From positions 27,578 to 91,577 of the forward strand of contig NZ_RAWM01000022.1 in assembly GCF_003668875.1 (NCBI RefSeq): a stretch of DNA of 64,000 nt, written 5' to 3'. Below the pieces are notes generated by a model. It did not search any database, was not told the origin of the DNA, and saw only the letters and a program-made list of their open reading frames with translations. Below, in pieces: positions 27,148 through 35,437 of this stretch. The DNA is from Corallococcus interemptor (GTDB taxonomy: Bacteria > Myxococcota > Myxococcia > Myxococcales > Myxococcaceae). A program made the position numbers and the translations under genes. Every line of letters begins with the position of its first letter. The stretch's first letter is position 1.

Positions 27148-28757
27148 GGGGTTTCCTCGATGCAACGGCTCTCGATGCGGACCCGGTAGGACTTGAGCTC
27201 GTCGTTCCAGTATTCGTTGTCGAACTTGAAGGCGACCTGCGCGGGAGACAGCAACTCCTCCTCTTGCGCGGCCACCACCTGCGCGCCCTTCTTCACGCGC
27301 TCGTACAGCTTGAGGCCCACCTCGTACTCCATGAGGCGCACCTGCTCCGCGGCGCGCAGGAGCGTGTCCGCCTCCTCGCGCACGGCGTCCTGCAGCCGCG
27401 CGTCGTACACGCGCACGGCCTCCGCGTGGGACAGGTCATACAGGCGCGTCAGGTGCCCGAAGAGCCGCTCGCCGAAGCTGCCGGCGTAGCGGCCCAGGCG
27501 CTCGCCCTCCAGGTCCAGGACGGCCACGAACTTCGCGGCGCGCTGGGTGCCACCGTGCGCGTTGGCGGCGCGGCGCAGGCGCGCGTCCTGGCTCAGGTCC
27601 TCGCGGTTGCGCACGGACTCCAGCGAGTCCGCGTACCGGCGCGTCAGCTCCTTCGCCGCGCGCTTGGCGGGCAGGTAGTGGCACAGGTCGCGGAAGATGA
27701 GCGCGCGCAAGAGGTACTTGTCCGGCATGAACTCATCGCGGAAGGACGGCGCGTCCAGCGTGGTGAGGATGCCCAGCGCCGTGCGCAGCTCGCCCAGCTT
27801 GTAGCGGGTCCACGCCTCTTCCAGGTAGAGGCTGGCGCGGCCGGGGTCCAGGTCCGGCAGCTTCACCTTGCCGTACGCCTCCAGCGCGCCGGGGAAGTCC
27901 TTCTTCTCGTAGCGCAGGCGGGCCACCGCGAGCGCCGCCTCGTTGCGCGCCTCGCGGGTGAGCTTCTCGTCCTCGGACAGGCCGAGGAAGTCCTTCACCA
28001 TCTCCTCCGGCGGGTCCTTCACCTGCTTGAGCCGCGTGACGAGCAGCGCGAACTTCGCGCGGCTCGCTTCAGCGCTGGTCTCCGGCAGCTTGGAGAAGTG
28101 CGTGTTGGCCCAGCGCTCGTTGCCCACGCGCAGGTCCACCATGCCCTGCTGGTAGTGCGCGTAGGCGCCCGTCTCGTCCGGGAGGAAGCCCAGGTCGAGC
28201 GCGCCGAAGACCTGCTCGTCGATCATCACCTCGTCGTGCGGCCGGTCCGTCAGGCCCTTCAGTGCGTCCAGAGCGCGCGGCAGCACGTTGGGGTTGGAGC
28301 GCTCGCGCGCGATGCGGGCCAGGTACGTCGCGCCCGCGTGCGTGAGGCCCAGGTCGATGAGGCTGCGGGCGAGGAAGTACTGGCCCCAGGCGTAGTTGTC
28401 GTCCGTGCGGGGCGTGGCCTGGAGCCACGCGTACAGCGGGCCCGCGGCCTTGCGCGGATTGCCGGCGAAGTACGCCTTGAGCGCCCTGTCGAAGGTCTCC
28501 GGCGGCACCTTCTGCGGCGGCGCCGGAGGCGCCTCCGCGACGGCGGCCTTGGCGGGCGCGGGCGCACCGGCGGCGGTGCCTGCGTCGGTGGGGCCGGCGG
28601 TGCCCGCGTCCGTGGACGCGCCAGTGGCCTTCGCGGCGGTGGCCGGTGGGGGTGGCATGGGCAGCGTGCCCGCGTCCGGCGCCGCGAGGGCGGCCGTCGG
28701 GGACACGAGGAGCGCGGCGCTGGCGAGCGCGGCGACGATGAGGGGGCGTGACGTCAT
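27144..28757 (-). CDS. Exported TPR-type protein, GltE-like candidate
   Basis: A 537-residue protein with a signal peptide (ending ALAAP), a low-complexity Ala/Pro/Thr region (about 25-75) and helical repeats from about 85 to 500. Repeats include WGQYFLARSLIDLGLTHAG and KKDFPGALEAYGKV. It ends in a beta-like SYRVRIESRCIEE segment. There is no lipobox, unlike the lipoprotein member of Glt. It overlaps both flanking genes by four bases. The helical-repeat assignment is good and the Glt relation is contextual. Confidence 0.75.
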   Translation of the reverse strand: MTSRPLIVAALASAALLVSPTAALAAPDAGTLPMPPPPATAAKATGASTDAGTAGPTDAGTAAGAPAPAKAAVAEAPPAPPQKVPPETFDRALKAYFAGNPRKAAGPLYAWLQATPRTDDNYAWGQYFLARSLIDLGLTHAGATYLARIARERSNPNVLPRALDALKGLTDRPHDEVMIDEQVFGALDLGFLPDETGAYAHYQQGMVDLRVGNERWANTHFSKLPETSAEASRAKFALLVTRLKQVKDPPEEMVKDFLGLSEDEKLTREARNEAALAVARLRYEKKDFPGALEAYGKVKLPDLDPGRASLYLEEAWTRYKLGELRTALGILTTLDAPSFRDEFMPDKYLLRALIFRDLCHYLPAKRAAKELTRRYADSLESVRNREDLSQDARLRRAANAHGGTQRAAKFVAVLDLEGERLGRYAGSFGERLFGHLTRLYDLSHAEAVRVYDARLQDAVREEADTLLRAAEQVRLMEYEVGLKLYERVKKGAQVVAAQEEELLSPAQVAFKFDNEYWNDELKSYRVRIESRCIEETP

Positions 28758-29389
28758 TCCGTGGCGCCGAAGTTGAAGGCCGTCCCGATCTGCAGCGTGG
28801 GCACGTTGGTGATGTCCGACGCGCCCATGAAGACGGTGTTGTTGGTGACGTCCAGCCGGAAGGACACGTTCTTGCTGGAGAACACGCGCACGCCCAGGCC
28901 CAGGTTGACGGCGGGGCGGAAGCCGTCGCTGCGGTCCACCTTCACCACGGTGCCGCCGGCCAGCAGGAAGACCTCGAAGTGGATGACGTTCGTGTTGAGC
29001 AGGGACGTCTTGCCGTACAGCGGGCTCCACATCAGGTCGCTGCCCACCATCCACTGCACCTGGTTCTGGAACGCGGCGGACACGGGGGACGCGTCGAAGT
29101 CGCGCTCCAGCTGGCGGCGCAGGCTGGTCTGCACGTTGTAGCTGTACGTGCCCCGGGCCACCTGCCACGCCAGGGTGTCGCTGAAGTGGTACGCGTAGCC
29201 GACGGTGCCGATGAGCCCCTTGTAGTAGGCGTCCGCGGGCAGCACGCCCACGCCCAGGGAGAGCTCATGTTGCATCCGGAAGAGCCGGTCCTGCACCGCG
29301 GAGACGGTGCCGGGGTTCTCGAGTTCCTCGGCCTGGGCGCGCGCGAGGCCGGGCACCAGGCACAGGAGGGAGAGCAGGAGGAATCGCAC
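28754..29389 (-). CDS. Outer-membrane beta-barrel protein, GltA/B/H-like candidate
   Basis: A 211-residue protein with a signal peptide (ending ARAQ). It is organised in alternating amphipathic strands (GVGVLPADAYYKGLIGTVGYAYHF, in two parts, and later NVSFRLDVTNNTVFMG) and ends in an aromatic-containing strand. It fits the small outer-membrane barrel family of myxobacterial motility and spore-coat complexes. Start is GTG at 29389 with AGGAAAAAG at good spacing. It overlaps the next gene by four bases. Confidence 0.75.
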   Translation of the reverse strand: MRFLLLSLLCLVPGLARAQAEELENPGTVSAVQDRLFRMQHELSLGVGVLPADAYYKGLIGTVGYAYHFSDTLAWQVARGTYSYNVQTSLRRQLERDFDASPVSAAFQNQVQWMVGSDLMWSPLYGKTSLLNTNVIHFEVFLLAGGTVVKVDRSDGFRPAVNLGLGVRVFSSKNVSFRLDVTNNTVFMGASDITNVPTLQIGTAFNFGATE

Positions 29390-29448
29390 GGGGACTTTTT
29401 CCTGTCAGGAGGCGGGGAACGACGTGGGGTGGGGGGAGCGTCCCCGCG

Positions 29449-31905
29449 TCAGTAGCCGACCGAGTTGAAGAGGAACGGGTACGTGATGATGACTTGGCCG
29501 CCCTTGGGGGCTGGGAACTGCCAGCCCTTCAGGCTGCTGAGGATGCACGCCTCGACGGAGGCGTTGCGGAGGGTGGAGGACTTCGTCTTGGCGGAGGCGA
29601 CGCGGCCGTTGAGCCCGATGGCCCACTCCAGCACCACCTTGCCGGCGAGCCCGGGGTCCTTGAGCAGCGCGCGCTCGTAGCAGCCGTGCACTTCGTTGAG
29701 GTGGCTGTTGATGACCTTGGCCACGGCTTCACGGTCCACGGTGCCCTGGGTGGAGGAGATGCTGCGCGCGGTGGCGCGCGTGACGGTGCCGCCCACCGCG
29801 CCCTTGCCCACGCCGCCCGCGCCCAGCGCGCCAATGCCGCCGCCGCCCTTGCCGCGCAACAGCTCCGCGCCCAGGGTGGCGCCGCCGCCCTTGCCGCCGC
29901 CGCCCAGGCCGAACGTGCCCAGGCCCGCGTTGGCGATGGGCGCCTTCCCGATGAGACCCGCGAGCTTGTAGTTGGTCTGCTTGGCGTTCTTGCTGCCCGG
30001 GCCGCTGCCCAGCTTGTCCACGGCGGCCAGCAGGTCGTTGGCGGCGGGGCCCGCGGCGGACAGCTTCGCGAGCGCCTTGAGGGCCTTGCTCTCCGGCGCG
30101 GCGGCCACGGCCTTGGGGACCTGGACCTCCTTCACCGGCTTGGGAGGCGCCTTCTCCGCGACGACGGGCTTCTCCTTCGCGGGCTCCTTCTTCTTGAGGG
30201 ACTCGAGCTTCTTCTTGGCCTCTTCCTTCTTCTTGGGCTCGGGGGCGATGAGGCGCAGCGCGACGGGCGGCAGGTTCTTCTGGGTGAAGTCCGCGGTCGC
30301 GGGGCCTTGGGGCCGGGTGGCGATGAACCAGCCCAGGCCGCCGCCGAAGATGGCGAGGAAGAAGAGGGTCAGCCAGGGCAGGCCCTTGAGCGGGTTGACG
30401 AAAACGCGCTCGGGGGCGGGGGCCGCGTAGGCGACGAGCGACATCTTGCCCTGGGTGAGGCGGGCGGCGGCGCCGTCGCGCAGGGTGACGAAGCGGCGGC
30501 TGCCGTCGGACTCGAGCGCGGCGGTGGTGACGGGGGCGAAGCGGCCGTCTGTGTTGGCCTTCTCCACGTCGGTGCCGGGGGGCACGAAGAGGCGGTAGTT
30601 GCCGTTGACGGACTCGGCGAGGGTGAAGTCGTCAGCGCCTTCGGGGAGGGAGAAGCCCCACAGCGGCATGGGGGCCAGCTCGTCCACGGCGGCCTTCACG
30701 GGCTTCTTCGCGTCCGGGGCGAAGCGGCGCGCGTCGCGGCGCACGGCGCCCCAGTACAGCTCCAGGTAGAGCTGGGCCGCGCCCTTGCCCGGGCCGATCC
30801 TCGGCGCGTGCGTGGGGCGGGTGGCCGGGGCCGCGTCGAGGACGATGGGACCGGCGGTGGGCGCGGGGACATCCGTGTCCACGTCCGCGAGCAGGTCGTC
30901 CGCGACGAGCAGGCTGGGCATGGCCTCCGAAGGAGGACGGCGCCGCGCGGAGGGGACGGTGCCCACGGGCACGGCGGGAGCCGGAGCGGCCTTCGGGGCC
31001 GAGGGCTGCGCGCGCGCGGCCTGCTGGGCCTGCGCGGCCTGCTGGGCCTGCTGCTGTGCGTATGCGGCCTGCTGCGCCTGTTGCTGCGCCAGCGCGGCTT
31101 GCTGTGCCTGTTGCTGCGCGTATGCGGCCTGCTGCGCGTGCTGCTGGGCCACCGCGGCCTGCGGCGCCTGCGCGGCACGCTGAGCCTGCTGTTGTGCCAG
31201 TGCGCCCTGATGTGCGTGCGCGGCCTGCTGCTGCGCCTGCGCGGCCTGCTGAGCTTGAGCCGCGCGCTGAGCCTGCTGCTGGGCGTGCGCGGCCTGCTGG
31301 GCCTGCTGCTGTGCGTATGCGGCCTGCTGCGCTTGCTGCTGCGCATACGCGGCCTGCTGAGCCTGCTGTTGCGCCAGAGCGGCCTGCTGGGCCTGCTGCT
31401 GTGCGTACGCGGCCTGCTGCGCGAGCGCGGCCTGCTGTGCGGCGTACGCGGCCTGCTGCGCCTGCTGCTGGGGCGCGAAGCCATTCGCGGGAGCGCCGAA
31501 CGCGTGGGGAGGAGGCGCGGCGGGCGGAGCCCCAGCACCTCCGAGCAGCGCGGCCACCTCCGGCGGAGGCTGCGGCTTGGTCTCCACGGGACGCTGGTTG
31601 AGGATCCGCGTCTTCAGGACGAACGGACCGCACAGCACCTCGTCCACGGAGCGGATCTCACAGGCGGTGACCTGGTGCCCGTTGACGAAGACGCCGCTGG
31701 TCCCGCCGCCCGCGTCCTGGATCGCGGCGCGGCCGTTCTGGAAGTACAGCAGCGCATGGCGCGGCGACACGGACGCGTCGTCCAGCCGCAGGTCCGACGA
31801 CGCGTCGGATCCGAGCGCATAGGTGCCGGGGACGAAGACCTCCGTGCCCACGAGGAGTCCGTCGCGGAGGATGACGACTTGCAGGACGCTGGGCTGGCCG
31901 CTCAA
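29449..31905 (-). CDS. FHA/transmembrane/AgmX-PglI C-terminal protein, GltG/NfsG-like
   Basis: An 818-residue inner-membrane protein with four parts. An FHA phosphothreonine-binding domain (about 5-100, with YALGSDASSDLRL and SPRHALLYF) comes first. A Gln/Ala repeat (about 147-297) follows. Then there is one membrane segment (about 503-528) preceded by a globular region, and a Lys/Glu-Pro periplasmic stalk leads to a TonB-like AgmX/PglI C-terminal domain (last ~100 residues, with NEVHGCYERALLKDP and VLEWAIGLNGRV). This is the architecture of GltG/NfsG, the energy-coupling link to the cytoplasm. I chose TTG at 31905, which has AAGGGAG eight bases upstream; the frame is open to a TTG at 31923. 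Confidence 0.85.
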   Translation of the reverse strand: MSGQPSVLQVVILRDGLLVGTEVFVPGTYALGSDASSDLRLDDASVSPRHALLYFQNGRAAIQDAGGGTSGVFVNGHQVTACEIRSVDEVLCGPFVLKTRILNQRPVETKPQPPPEVAALLGGAGAPPAAPPPHAFGAPANGFAPQQQAQQAAYAAQQAALAQQAAYAQQQAQQAALAQQQAQQAAYAQQQAQQAAYAQQQAQQAAHAQQQAQRAAQAQQAAQAQQQAAHAHQGALAQQQAQRAAQAPQAAVAQQHAQQAAYAQQQAQQAALAQQQAQQAAYAQQQAQQAAQAQQAARAQPSAPKAAPAPAVPVGTVPSARRRPPSEAMPSLLVADDLLADVDTDVPAPTAGPIVLDAAPATRPTHAPRIGPGKGAAQLYLELYWGAVRRDARRFAPDAKKPVKAAVDELAPMPLWGFSLPEGADDFTLAESVNGNYRLFVPPGTDVEKANTDGRFAPVTTAALESDGSRRFVTLRDGAAARLTQGKMSLVAYAAPAPERVFVNPLKGLPWLTLFFLAIFGGGLGWFIATRPQGPATADFTQKNLPPVALRLIAPEPKKKEEAKKKLESLKKKEPAKEKPVVAEKAPPKPVKEVQVPKAVAAAPESKALKALAKLSAAGPAANDLLAAVDKLGSGPGSKNAKQTNYKLAGLIGKAPIANAGLGTFGLGGGGKGGGATLGAELLRGKGGGGIGALGAGGVGKGAVGGTVTRATARSISSTQGTVDREAVAKVINSHLNEVHGCYERALLKDPGLAGKVVLEWAIGLNGRVASAKTKSSTLRNASVEACILSSLKGWQFPAPKGGQVIITYPFLFNSVGY
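31015..31470 (-). repeat. Degenerate 30-bp tandem repeat encoding a Gln/Ala-rich segment
   Basis: About fifteen in-frame units encode variants of A[Y/L/H]AQQQAQQA inside the FHA protein. Codons vary between units (gcg/gcc, cag/caa), so the array is old enough to have diverged or is held by selection on the protein. Confidence 0.8.
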
Positions 31906-31945
31906 CGGTGACGCTCCCTTCAAGGGGGTGATGGGCGGTACGGCC

Positions 31946-32353
31946 CTACTGATCGTAGACGGTGGCGAGCGTCTCCGAGCGGAAGCTGTCCCGCTCGCGA
32001 AGCATCGACCGCGTCTTCAATTCCTTGCGGTCATACAGATACACGGCGCCGGACTTGTTCGTCTGGCCCTGGATGAGGCGGTCGTCGAAGTCGATGCGCG
32101 ACGGCCCGCGCTGCGGAGGCGCGGACGACGCGGCGGCCGAGGCATCCCCCGTCACCGGATCCGTCACGGCCGAGTTCGACTTCGTCTCGATGCGCGGCGG
32201 AGTCTTGCTCGAGCCCTTCTTGGCCTTGGGTGCCTTCGCGGCCTTCGTCTTGGAGGCGCGTGCACGCCCCTGGGCCCAGGCATCGTTCGCGGGGGAGAGG
32301 GGACCGAAGCCGAGCACGCTGGCGACGGCACAGAAGAGGAGGAAACGTCGCAT
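31946..32353 (-). CDS. Small secreted protein heading the Glt/Nfs-like operon, GltF-like candidate
   Basis: A 135-residue protein with a signal peptide (about 1-27, ending AWAQ) and a Lys/Ala-rich middle (about 29-60). Its C-terminal region, RIDFDDRLIQGQ to YDRKELKTRSMLRERDSFR, looks conserved. No enzyme motif. ATGs at 32353 and 32356 are adjacent and neither has a clear Shine-Dalgarno. A candidate promoter would place the transcript start right at the ATG. It lies 40 bases before the FHA gene. Confidence 0.6.
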   Translation of the reverse strand: MRRFLLFCAVASVLGFGPLSPANDAWAQGRARASKTKAAKAPKAKKGSSKTPPRIETKSNSAVTDPVTGDASAAASSAPPQRGPSRIDFDDRLIQGQTNKSGAVYLYDRKELKTRSMLRERDSFRSETLATVYDQ

Positions 32354-32362
32354 CATCAACAG

Positions 32363-32391
32363 GTTAAGCGATGCGAGCCCCGACCTGTCAA
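32363..32391 (-). promoter_or_regulatory. Candidate sigma-70-type promoter of the Glt/Nfs-like operon
   Basis: A perfect TTGACA (32391-32386) is separated by exactly 17 bases from CTTAAC (32368-32363). The expected start is near 32356, on or beside the first codon, implying a leaderless or nearly leaderless message. The -10 box is weak. Confidence 0.4.
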
Positions 32392-32621
32392 CGCACACTC
32401 CAGTCCCATGACAGGGCCCGTGCGATCAGGTGTGGGGGGCAGTCCACCTCACCTGGGGCGGGCACTCCACGACTCGCGCGGATTCGTTCCGGGATGCTGG
32501 AAACGTCGCGTGGGGTTCCCTCCGCACAGCGCCTCCCGAGCATGCGAGCAGACGTGGCGCGAAGTCATCGTGACACGGTGGGCGAATGGAGGATGCTCGC
32601 GCGCGGGAGGCATGCACACGC

Positions 32622-34925
32622 GTGAAGGGTGACATTCGCAGGCTGGAGTGGATCGCGACAGGCCTCGCGGTCGTGGCCGTCCTGGGCGTCCTGGCCGTCG
32701 TGATGATGCCGCAGGAAGCGCCAGGGCCTCCCGCTCCGCCCGAGCCGCGCCCCGTCCTCCAGGCCGTGGGTCCGAAGCTGACCAGCAACCAGACCTCGCA
32801 GCCGCTCTCCCTCTACGGTGAGAACCTGGTGCCGGGCCTGCGGCTGGTGCTGGGCGCGCCCCTGTCGCGCGAGGTGCCGCTCAAGGTGGTGGACGCGCGC
32901 CACGCCTACGCGAGGCTTCCCGCGGACCTCACGCTCCCTCAGGGCACGTTCCAGACGGACGTGCAGCTGTCGCTGGCCGCGAGCACCGGCCCCACGCCCA
33001 CGGGCACCGCGCGGCTCACGCTGGTCAACGACGCGGCCTTCCCGGACCTGATGGCGATGGCGCTGTCTCCGGACGGGCGCACGCTCTTCGTCGCGTCGCC
33101 GCCCACGGACACGGTGTTCGCGCTGGACGTGGAGGCGGGCCGCGTGGATCCGATGGCGGTGGGGGACGGGCCGTCCGCGCTCGCGACGTGGACGGACGCC
33201 GGCGGGCGCCCGTGGCTGGGCGTGGCCCACCAGTGGGGCGGGGGGCTCTGGCTGTACGCGCTGGACGCGCCGGAGCGGAAGGCCCGCGTCGTCCCCGCGC
33301 CGGTGGGCGCCTGGGGCCTGGAGGTGGATGGCGCGAAGGGCATGGCCTTCATCGCCGAGCACGTGAACGACGCGGTGCACGCGCTCGCGCTGGAGGATGG
33401 CCGCGAGAAGTGGGTCCGGGCCGTGGATCCGAACCCGCGCGCCCTGGCGCTGACCGGGAAGTTTCTCGTGGTGGGCAGCCTCCAGACGGGGGAGGTGGGG
33501 CTGATCGACTCCATCAGCGGCCGGGATTTCGCGCCCACGGTGCCCATGCCGGGCGTCCCCATCATCGGAGGGCCCACGGAGGCCTTCTCCGCGCAGGTGA
33601 TGGGCGGCAAGGCGGCCCGGGCGCTGGTCGCGAGCGGCCGGCTCAACCGCGTCTTCATGTCCAGCCTGGGGCCGAACGTGGGGCCCAACGCCCAGCGCAT
33701 GGAGGTGAGCGCGAACAGCGGCGTCGCGGTGCTGGACCTGGACCATGAGCAGGTGGTGCGGCACCGGGGCTTCGGCGCGGGCGTGACGGAGGGGCTGGCG
33801 CTGGATGACCGCGCCGGGCTGCTCTACGCGGCGGACGTGGGCCTGGGGCAGGTGCGGGTGCTGGACGCGAACGCGCTGGTGAAGAGCGACGCGGCGGCGC
33901 GCGGGGCGGTGCTCCAGGCGCTGCCCATCCCGGCGCCGGAGGGCACGCCGTTCATCCGCCCGGCGGAGGACCTGGGGACGAAGGGGAGGGCGGGGCTGGA
34001 GCTGCACTCCGGGCCCCGCTCCCTGGCGCTGGCCCCGGACGGGCGCACGCTCTACGTGCTCAACCGCTTCACGGGCACGGTGGCGGTGGTGGACGTGCGC
34101 GAGGCGCGGACGGGGAAGGCGAGCCTGGTGCGCCAGTGGCCGGTGGTGGACGTGCGCTCGCGCGAGCAGCGCCGGCTGGGCCAGGTGCTCTACTTCACGG
34201 ACGTGGGGCGCACCGGCATGAGCTGCGACGCGTGCCACATCGAAGGGCACACCGGCGGCGTCTTCTTCGAAAAGACGCGCCCCATGCGCATCTACCGCTC
34301 CACCACGGCGCTGGGCAGCCGGGACACGCCGCCCTACTTCACGCCCGCGAGCACGCGCAGCCTGGCGGAGACGGCGGAGACGGTGGGCGGGCGCAACCGC
34401 TACCACAACCCGGATCCGCTGCCGTCGGAGGTGGAGGCCCTGGCGCTCTACACGTCGCTGCTGTCCACGCCGCCCAACCCCTACCGGGACGCGGACGGCG
34501 CGCCGCTGGAGACGGTGACGATGCCGGACGGGACGAAGGGCCGTCCCTTGAAGGGGCTGGCGCTGTTCGAAGGCAAGGCCCGGTGCACGGCCTGCCACCC
34601 CGCGCCGCTCTTCACCCTGGACCAGGACCCCGCGACGCGGGGCCAGTACCTGGACGTGGGCACGCCCATCGCGCTGGAGCTGCGGCCGGAGCAGCAGCAG
34701 CTGGTGAAGGGCGCGGCGGCGCCCTCGCTGGTGGGCACCTGGGACGTGTGGCCCCTGCTGACGAGCGCCACGATGGGCTATGCGGTGCAGGGCGACCGGC
34801 TGGTGGCGGCCGCGCGCTTCCCGCTGCGCATGCTGGTGGAGCGCTCGGGGCCGGAGCACGGTGCCACGCAGGACCTCACTCCCCAGGAGCGCGACGACCT
34901 GCTCGCCTACCTGCTCACGCTGTGA
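32622..34925 (+). CDS. Membrane-anchored beta-propeller/di-heme cytochrome c fusion
   Basis: About 767 residues. A single N-terminal membrane segment (about 10-30) is followed by a small Ig-like domain (45-130). A YncE-type beta-propeller comes next (about 130-510, with LSPDGRTLFVAS and LAPDGRTLYVLN). The cytochrome-peroxidase/MauG-like C-terminus has two heme sites, CDACH (535-539) and CTACH (655-659). It probably acts in periplasmic or surface redox chemistry; the substrate is unknown. GTG at 32622 follows GGGAGG by 11 bases; an ATG at 32586 is also in frame. A second protein of this design lies at 60630-62666. Confidence 0.8.
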   Translation: MKGDIRRLEWIATGLAVVAVLGVLAVVMMPQEAPGPPAPPEPRPVLQAVGPKLTSNQTSQPLSLYGENLVPGLRLVLGAPLSREVPLKVVDARHAYARLPADLTLPQGTFQTDVQLSLAASTGPTPTGTARLTLVNDAAFPDLMAMALSPDGRTLFVASPPTDTVFALDVEAGRVDPMAVGDGPSALATWTDAGGRPWLGVAHQWGGGLWLYALDAPERKARVVPAPVGAWGLEVDGAKGMAFIAEHVNDAVHALALEDGREKWVRAVDPNPRALALTGKFLVVGSLQTGEVGLIDSISGRDFAPTVPMPGVPIIGGPTEAFSAQVMGGKAARALVASGRLNRVFMSSLGPNVGPNAQRMEVSANSGVAVLDLDHEQVVRHRGFGAGVTEGLALDDRAGLLYAADVGLGQVRVLDANALVKSDAAARGAVLQALPIPAPEGTPFIRPAEDLGTKGRAGLELHSGPRSLALAPDGRTLYVLNRFTGTVAVVDVREARTGKASLVRQWPVVDVRSREQRRLGQVLYFTDVGRTGMSCDACHIEGHTGGVFFEKTRPMRIYRSTTALGSRDTPPYFTPASTRSLAETAETVGGRNRYHNPDPLPSEVEALALYTSLLSTPPNPYRDADGAPLETVTMPDGTKGRPLKGLALFEGKARCTACHPAPLFTLDQDPATRGQYLDVGTPIALELRPEQQQLVKGAAAPSLVGTWDVWPLLTSATMGYAVQGDRLVAAARFPLRMLVERSGPEHGATQDLTPQERDDLLAYLLTL

Positions 34926-35175
34926 CGTCTAGCGCGGTGAAGGGCATCATCACCGCGGCCCGGGCCCACGTGGCCAGCGCCTCGCGCAAAAGGGGCCAGA
35001 CGCAGAACGCGTAGCCCACCTCCACCACCAGCGGGCCCGTCTTCGACACCAGCACGACCTCCTCCATGGACACCGCCATGCGCGGATCGTGGCTCTTCAC
35101 CTCGCGGTTGTGAGCCATCGCGCCCGTCGCACCCAGCGCCAGCACGAACATCGCCGCGGTCCCGCCCAGCTTCAT
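34915..35175 (-). CDS. Small exported protein of unknown function, 86 aa
   Basis: ATG at 35175 opens a frame with a signal peptide (about 1-21, ending AMA). A short mature part has one further hydrophobic stretch (VVEVGYAFCVWPLL). The stop overlaps the end of the convergent cytochrome gene by 11 bases. The ribosome-binding site is weak and I recognise no family. The signal peptide supports a real gene. Confidence 0.4.
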   Translation of the reverse strand: MKLGGTAAMFVLALGATGAMAHNREVKSHDPRMAVSMEEVVLVSKTGPLVVEVGYAFCVWPLLREALATWARAAVMMPFTALDVTA

Positions 35176-35437
35176 GTGCGTCTTCTTCAGGGGCTTGCTC
35201 CTTGGGGATTGGACTGCATGGCCAATGTCTTTCTCGTCCCAGGAATCGGAGCCATCCAGATAGGGCCAGGATTTTGTCCGGAGCTGATTCCAGGCGGGAT
35301 GTGGACATTCCAGCCTGGGTGGCGGCGTCCTTTTCCCTTCCGGCGCGAAAGGGCAGCCCCGTGTCGGGCCCTTCACGCGGATCCCCCCCGCGCGTCGCTT
35401 GCGTCGGAAGGGGGGGCTGAGGTCTACAATCCAACGA

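Noticed and set aside
30785..31183. Cys/Ala-rich plus-strand frame that looks like a repeat protein
   Set aside because: It is the antisense reading of the Gln/Ala repeat in the FHA protein and has no start signal of its own.
32565..34859. A 764-codon minus-strand open frame
   Set aside because: Antisense to the propeller/cytochrome gene, which has two heme motifs and a normal start.
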